Assembly: GCA_038329675.1 (NCBI GenBank)
Contig: JBBQNE010000123.1
Location: 1-9,601 of the forward strand
Direction of reading: 5' to 3'
DNA length: 9,601 nt
Source: JANXVY01 sp038329675
GTDB taxonomy: Bacteria > Pseudomonadota > Alphaproteobacteria > Rhizobiales > Hyphomicrobiaceae
This document shows positions 6,832 to 9,601 of this stretch, piece by piece. Numbering within the stretch: the first letter of the stretch is position 1; every line of letters starts with the position of its first letter. The position numbers and the translations under genes are program-made. The notes beneath the pieces were generated by a model. The model was given only the letters and a program-made list of their open reading frames with translations, was not told where the DNA came from and did not search any database.

Positions 6832-7424
6832 CCCGGCCGGTGCTTTCCCGTCCGCGCACGATCGCGGCAACGGTTGGTGCCGTTGTCATGGCTGCGGTGT
6901 GGGCTGCGGTGTGGGCGGCGGTCGGGGCCGCGGTTGGGGCGGCCGTCGTCAGCCCTGCCGCAGCGGCTTCGGAGGTCAGTTGGGACCGGATCGAGAACGT
7001 CAAGGCTGCGGCCCAAAACATCGGCGGCATCCAGAAAACCGGTGGTGCCGAAGCAGCCTACAAATTCATTGCCGCGTGCTACAAAACCCATGGCCTCGCC
7101 TCGGCGTTCTCCAAGGCGTTTGAAGGTTGCATTGCGCAAGACTACATGCAGTCCCGCGCCCTCGCGCTTGTTTATGGGCGCTTGCCGCCTGAGCGCCTCC
7201 AGCAACTTGGCGCGCCGACAGCTGAAAAATTGGTCGAGGCCTTGAAGAAGCGGCTCGGCGCTGCCTTCGGGCAATACCAAATAGCGGCCGCTGAGGGCGA
7301 GGCGTTCCTAAAGCTCGTCGATCTGCACGGCATGCCCGTGTTCATGACGACCGTGTTCCCACGCACTGGGAAAAGCGCGACTGACCAAGGCTCACGTAGC
7401 AACGGTCGGGGAACCGCACCGTGA
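6828..7424 (+). CDS. Hypothetical exported or membrane-anchored protein
   Basis: I do not recognise this 198-residue protein. It starts with GTG overlapping the ilvB TGA (GTGA) and has AAGG at 6817-6820, seven bases upstream, so it is probably translated with ilvB. A basic N-terminus (Arg3, Arg8, Arg10) precedes a very long hydrophobic run (about 11-41). SPAAAAS follows, where signal peptidase I could cut after about residue 47. About 30 hydrophobic residues is longer than a typical signal core, so a membrane anchor is also possible. The mature part is mainly helical with only Cys84 and Cys101, which could form a disulfide in the periplasm (inference). The last 20 or so residues are polar and low in complexity. 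It ends five bases before the converging vapC remnant, so that tail may have been altered when the module arrived. Confidence 0.75.
   Translation: MTRPVLSRPRTIAATVGAVVMAAVWAAVWAAVGAAVGAAVVSPAAAASEVSWDRIENVKAAAQNIGGIQKTGGAEAAYKFIAACYKTHGLASAFSKAFEGCIAQDYMQSRALALVYGRLPPERLQQLGAPTAEKLVEALKKRLGAAFGQYQIAAAEGEAFLKLVDLHGMPVFMTTVFPRTGKSATDQGSRSNGRGTAP
6891..6950 (+). repeat. Five 12-bp tandem repeats in the signal segment of the exported protein
   Basis: Five 12-bp units lie in frame. Units 1 and 2 (6891-6902, 6903-6914) are identical, GCTGCGGTGTGG. Units 3 to 5 (6915, 6927, 6939) diverge mostly at silent sites. They encode AAVW, AAVW, AAVG, AAVG and AAVV at residues 22-41. The preceding AVVM (6879-6890) looks like a degenerate sixth unit. 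Because 12 is a multiple of three, gain or loss of a unit would change the length of the hydrophobic segment without shifting the frame. Confidence 0.85.
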
Positions 7425-7429
7425 CCCTG

Positions 7430-7858
7430 TCAGGACTCTTCCCATGGATTGATGATCGTCAGCGCGCGGTCGGCGGAGTGGCGAACGTTGCGCGTCATGA
7501 GCGGCAGGCCGCGCGTGACCGCTATTGCACCGTTCATGGCATCGGGAAGGTCGATATTGGTCCCCCGGCCGCTTCTAAACGCCTGAATTCGTCCGGCGCG
7601 ATCAGCTGCCGCCGTGTCAAAGGGCAAAATTCTGCCAGGGCCATCAGAAAAATCGGTCATGAGAAGATTGAACGAGGCTTCAAGCTTCGTCCGCTTTTGT
7701 CACGTCGACGACGTCTCAATCCCGTATCGGATTTCCAATACCGTTATGGCGGTAATGAACAACTGCGATCGGTCGCTTATGTTCGCCAACCAAATTTGCA
7801 TGGCTGGATGATCCGCAAGACCCATCATTGCCGAAAACGCATTTGTATCGAGGATCAA
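7430..7858 (-). pseudogene. vapC: VapC-type PIN-domain toxin, broken by an in-frame TGA
   Basis: On the minus strand a 142-codon frame begins TTG ATC CTC GAT (MILDTNAFSA). The TTG at 7858 overlaps the antitoxin stop and has GAGG ten bases upstream. The frame reads through TVLEIRYG and, after one TGA at 7702-7700 (codon 53), continues as ILPFD, NIDLPDAMNGAIA, LMTRNVRH and INPW to TGA at 7430. All are landmarks of VapC/FitB PIN ribonucleases, and the acidic positions Asp4, Glu42 and Asp106 are kept. The frame is identical on both sides of the stop, so one substitution (from TGG or CGA, for example) explains it. Translation restarting at ATG 7660 would lack Asp4 and Glu42 and should be inactive. 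TGA is an ordinary stop for rpiA, miaA and ilvB here, which argues against recoding. A sequencing error is the main alternative. Confidence 0.8.
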
Positions 7859-8154
7859 TCGAAGCCGACCTCGCCAATCTTCAAGGCGGTGCGATTGTCG
7901 CGAAGCAATCGGTCGAATTCAATCCAATCGTCTGCCGGGATATCAATTGCGGCTTGGCGCGTAACAAGGCCGTCGACCCATTGTTGCCCTGTTACGGCGT
8001 CCAAAATTACTGTTCTGGCCTCCGCCTCTAGAATTGCGCGACTTTCCGCTTCAAGCGATCGACCGTTCCGTTTCGCGCGAGCCTTCAAGCGCTGCTTGGC
8101 GTCGTCGGCAAGGCCACGAACGACAATCTGTCCCAAAGCGACCCCACTTCGCAC
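7855..8154 (-). CDS. FitA-like ribbon-helix-helix antitoxin
   Basis: This 99-residue protein is the expected partner of the adjacent VapC. The N-terminal GQIVVRGLADDAKQRLKARAKRNGRSLEAESRAIL is the FitA-type ribbon-helix-helix: a beta strand for DNA contact and two helices for dimerisation. The C-terminal part, including DDWIEFDRLL and ending GEVGFD, resembles the toxin-binding tails of VapB proteins of this type. Its stop overlaps the toxin start by four bases (TTGA), typical of coupled modules. The GTG at 8154 has no clear ribosome binding site. A TTG at 8136 would give the family-typical start at GQIVVRGL, has a G-rich stretch five bases upstream, and may be the true start. The frame is intact although the toxin frame is not. 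It lies antisense to the ilv genes. Confidence 0.82.
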   Translation of the reverse strand: MRSGVALGQIVVRGLADDAKQRLKARAKRNGRSLEAESRAILEAEARTVILDAVTGQQWVDGLVTRQAAIDIPADDWIEFDRLLRDNRTALKIGEVGFD

Positions 8155-8160
8155 GATTGT

Positions 8161-8180
8161 TGATATTTGATGATATCAAA
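8161..8180. promoter_or_regulatory. Nested palindromes, candidate antitoxin operator
   Basis: TGATAT (8161-8166) and ATATCA (8173-8178) form one inverted repeat with a 6-base spacer. Overlapping it, TTTGAT (8166-8171) and ATCAAA (8175-8180) form another with a 3-base spacer. The site lies just upstream of the antitoxin start on the minus strand and 30 bases upstream of ilvN on the plus strand. Ribbon-helix-helix antitoxins usually repress their own promoter by binding such repeats. No convincing -35/-10 pair can be fixed for either direction. Confidence 0.45.
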
Positions 8181-8209
8181 CAGCCGACAACGCAACAAGG
8201 CCAACCGCT

Positions 8210-8758
8210 ATGCCCAATACCAACCCTCAGTCGCACTACTCAGGCCCCGCTTTAGTCGAAACGGTCGTGTCGCGCACACTGTCGATCCTCGTCGACAACG
8301 AGCCGGGGACGCTGGCCCGTGTGATCGGGTTGTTTTCCGGGCGCGGCTACAACATCGACAGTTTGACTGTGACCGAAACCGAGCATGAAAAGCATCTGTC
8401 TCGGATCACGATCATCACGCGCGGCACGCCAGCCGTCATCCAACAGATCAAACATCAACTGGAACGCTTGGTTCCGGTCCATCGTGTCCGCGATTTGACC
8501 CTAGAAGGGACATCGCTTGAGCGCGAATTGGCTCTGGTTAAAGTAACCGGCAAAGGTGAGCGTCGCAGTGAAGCGTTACGGCTTGCCGAAGTTTTCCGCG
8601 CGAACGTGGTCGATACGTCGCTTGAACATTTCGTGTTTGAAATCACCGGCAAGGCATCGAAAATCGATACCTTCTTGAACCTCATGTCTGAGGTTGGCTT
8701 GGTCGAGGTCTCGCGCACAGGGATTGCGGCAATCGGACGTGGCGCTACGACGATCTAG
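8210..8758 (+). CDS. ilvN: Acetohydroxyacid synthase small (regulatory) subunit
   Basis: This subunit stimulates the IlvB catalytic subunit and confers feedback inhibition by valine. The 182-residue protein has an N-terminal ACT domain (about 22-97), with the hallmark SILVDNEPGTLARVIGLFSGRGYNIDSL carrying the Gly and Asn residues of the valine site. A C-terminal small-subunit domain (about 105-178) includes FEITGKASKID and a final VSRTGIAAIGRG. The length fits the long IlvH/IlvN form rather than the short E. coli IlvN of just under 100 residues. ATG at 8210 has AAGG at 8197-8200, nine bases upstream. It is about 1.4 kb away from ilvB instead of directly downstream, and may need its own promoter in the 55 bases before it, which it would share with the antitoxin operator. 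Confidence 0.96.
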   Translation: MPNTNPQSHYSGPALVETVVSRTLSILVDNEPGTLARVIGLFSGRGYNIDSLTVTETEHEKHLSRITIITRGTPAVIQQIKHQLERLVPVHRVRDLTLEGTSLERELALVKVTGKGERRSEALRLAEVFRANVVDTSLEHFVFEITGKASKIDTFLNLMSEVGLVEVSRTGIAAIGRGATTI

Positions 8759-8771
8759 CACCGCGTGGTGC
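8758..8771. terminator. Short GC hairpin at the ilvN / lipoprotein convergence
   Basis: GCACC (8758-8762) pairs with GGTGC (8767-8771) around GCGT, beginning at the last base of the ilvN stop codon and lying before the end of the converging gene. A mismatch followed by CT/AG could extend the stem. There is no U-run in either direction, so this is at best a weak or Rho-assisted bidirectional terminator. Confidence 0.25.
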
Positions 8772-8787
8772 CAGCCTCCGCGTCGCG

Positions 8788-9279
8788 TCAGCGGCTGCCG
8801 CGCCCAGCTTTGGCGGCGAAGCCGTAAGCGATTTGCTTGGCTGCCGGTGTGACAATCAAGGTTTCATCAATCGTGAGATACGTTTTGGCGTTTCCAGCCG
8901 TCACGTAGCCCAACACGTCGGTCTTTTTCGGCGCGTACAGCGGATCGGCCTTTGGCGGCTCTGAGAACGCGACAAGGAACGCGGCGAGCTGTGGGCGGAA
9001 CTTGTCTTGGCCTAATTTTTCGCACCGCCCAGGACCGGCATCGATCTCACACAGGCGTTCTGAGATATAGCTTTTGGACGACTTTTCATGCGCCGTCAGC
9101 GCACCATCGATCGCCTTCTTGCACGCGTCCAGGTCCGCCTTTTTGGTCGCGGCGCAGTCGCTGGCTGTTGTGAAAATGCCAGATGGCGGCGGAGGCCCCT
9201 TCGGCTTTGCCTGTCCGCATGCGGCAACGGACGCGGCAGCGACAACAGCGATGGCGACGGGCAAGAGACGCGAACGCAT
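8788..9279 (-). CDS. DUF1190-like (YgiB-type) lipoprotein
   Basis: This 163-residue predicted lipoprotein starts at ATG 9279, with GAAGG about eight bases upstream. The frame is open further to 9381, but only this start gives a clean signal peptide. The signal is MRSRLLPVAIAVVAAASVAAC, in which VAAC is a lipobox and Cys21 the lipidated residue. A Pro-rich linker (26-33) follows. The next region, FTTASDC...DAC...HEKSSKSYISERLCE...GRCEKLG, has four Cys (42, 53, 77, 86) in the arrangement I recall from E. coli YgiB and DUF1190 proteins. The role of that family is not established, and the match is from memory. The C-terminal half (from about 105) has no recognisable motif. It sits antisense between ilvN and ilvC, probably as a single-gene unit. 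It would be attached to the inner or outer membrane on the periplasmic side. Confidence 0.72.
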   Translation of the reverse strand: MRSRLLPVAIAVVAAASVAACGQAKPKGPPPPSGIFTTASDCAATKKADLDACKKAIDGALTAHEKSSKSYISERLCEIDAGPGRCEKLGQDKFRPQLAAFLVAFSEPPKADPLYAPKKTDVLGYVTAGNAKTYLTIDETLIVTPAAKQIAYGFAAKAGRGSR

Positions 9280-9483
9280 GAGGGTACCTTCAAAAGCTAA
9301 CATGATCCGTTTTAGCGCGAAGGTGGTTGCTGGACCGTTAAGGGTCCCGTCTGCCAAAGCGAATGTTCGGTGACGCAACACCCATTGAAATCCCCCTCAA
9401 ATGCCGATTAGGTGCCGCCAAGCTGCGCTGCTGTGGCGCATGCAGGCGCATTGCTCGCCGCCAACACCATTGACGTTGCCGCC

Positions 9484-9502
9484 GCCGGGGATTAGCCCCG
9501 GC
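9484..9502 (+). promoter_or_regulatory. Strong hairpin in the ilvC upstream region
   Basis: GCCGGGG (9484-9490) and CCCCGGC (9496-9502) form a perfect 7-bp all-GC stem with the loop ATTAG. It ends 32 bases before the ilvC ATG. No U-run follows, so it is not a classical terminator or attenuator. It may stabilise the 5' leader or be a protein-binding palindrome. The rest of the 255-nt spacer (9280-9534) holds a small inverted repeat GGACC/GGTCC (9332-9347) upstream of the lipoprotein start and a TTGACG at 9470-9475 without a convincing -10. I see no gene in it. Confidence 0.4.
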
Positions 9503-9534
9503 CAATCCCGCCCAAACCAACAACGAGAGACGAC

Positions 9535-9601
9535 ATGCGCGTTTACTATGATCGTGATGCCGATGTGAACTTGATCAAGGGCAAAACCGTCGCGATCATC
9601 G
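9535..9601 (+). CDS. ilvC: Ketol-acid reductoisomerase, N-terminal fragment (runs off window)
   Basis: Only 22 codons are visible: MRVYYDRDADVNLIKGKTVAII. They match the highly conserved N-terminus of class I ketol-acid reductoisomerase, just before the GxGxxG NADPH-binding loop. The enzyme isomerises and reduces the acetohydroxyacids made by IlvBN, using NADPH and Mg, the second step of branched-chain amino acid synthesis. ATG at 9535 has GAGAG at 9525-9529, five bases upstream. Its place after ilvB and ilvN keeps the pathway order, although an antisense gene separates it from ilvN. Confidence 0.93.
   Translation, partial: MRVYYDRDADVNLIKGKTVAII

Noticed and set aside
7700..7702. The internal vapC TGA as a recoded tryptophan or selenocysteine codon
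   Set aside because: TGA ends several intact genes in this window, tryptophan in those genes is TGG, and no SECIS-like hairpin is evident right after the codon.
7421..8170. A 249-codon plus-strand open frame whose GTG overlaps the stop of the exported-protein gene
   Set aside because: It lies wholly antisense to the VapC remnant and the antitoxin, whose frames carry clear family motifs. Its own translation is basic, low-information sequence with no domain, and the GTGA overlap appears to be chance.
9401..9574. Short open frame from ATG 9401 running out of frame into ilvC, considered as an ilvC leader peptide
   Set aside because: It has no ribosome binding site and no cluster of Ile/Leu/Val codons, and it overlaps the well-supported ilvC start.

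Overview
The window looks like a chromosomal core region of an alphaproteobacterium, probably Hyphomicrobiales (Rhizobiales). The DNA is GC-rich, GTG starts are frequent, and the protein signatures are of alphaproteobacterial type. The order rpiA, gor, miaA, ilvB, ilvN, ilvC is one I associate with that group. That placement rests on recalled synteny and was not searched.

Layout. (1) 1-1059: a Ppx/GppA phosphatase whose frame is open at the left edge. (2) 1060-1214: a spacer holding a four-unit 17-bp tandem repeat. (3) 1215-3466: rpiA and gor, overlapping by 4 nt. RpiA has an acidic C-terminal tail and Gor a basic, Ser/Thr-rich N-terminal extension. (4) 3519-3932, minus strand: a small VOC-fold protein, convergent with gor and divergent from miaA. 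(5) 3990-4901: miaA. (6) 4902-5067: an AT-rich island with palindromes and a candidate promoter. (7) 5068-8758: ilvB, an unrecognised exported protein (GTGA overlap), an antisense toxin-antitoxin module, then ilvN. (8) 8788-9279, minus strand: a DUF1190-like lipoprotein. (9) 9535 to the right edge: the start of ilvC.

How the genes fit together. IlvB and IlvN are the large and small subunits of acetohydroxyacid synthase, and IlvC catalyses the next step of valine, leucine and isoleucine synthesis. RpiA (pentose phosphate pathway) and Gor (NADPH-dependent glutathione reduction) are linked through redox and carbon metabolism. MiaA modifies tRNA.

The most unusual part is 6828-8209. The ilvB and ilvN genes are separated by an exported protein whose signal segment is built from 12-bp repeats, and by an antisense FitA/VapC-type module. 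The antitoxin frame is intact and has a palindromic candidate operator. The VapC toxin frame is continuous except for one in-frame TGA at codon 53, so the toxin is probably dead. I see no convincing new multi-gene system: no CRISPR array, no transposase, no RNA gene, and no defence cluster beyond this decayed module.
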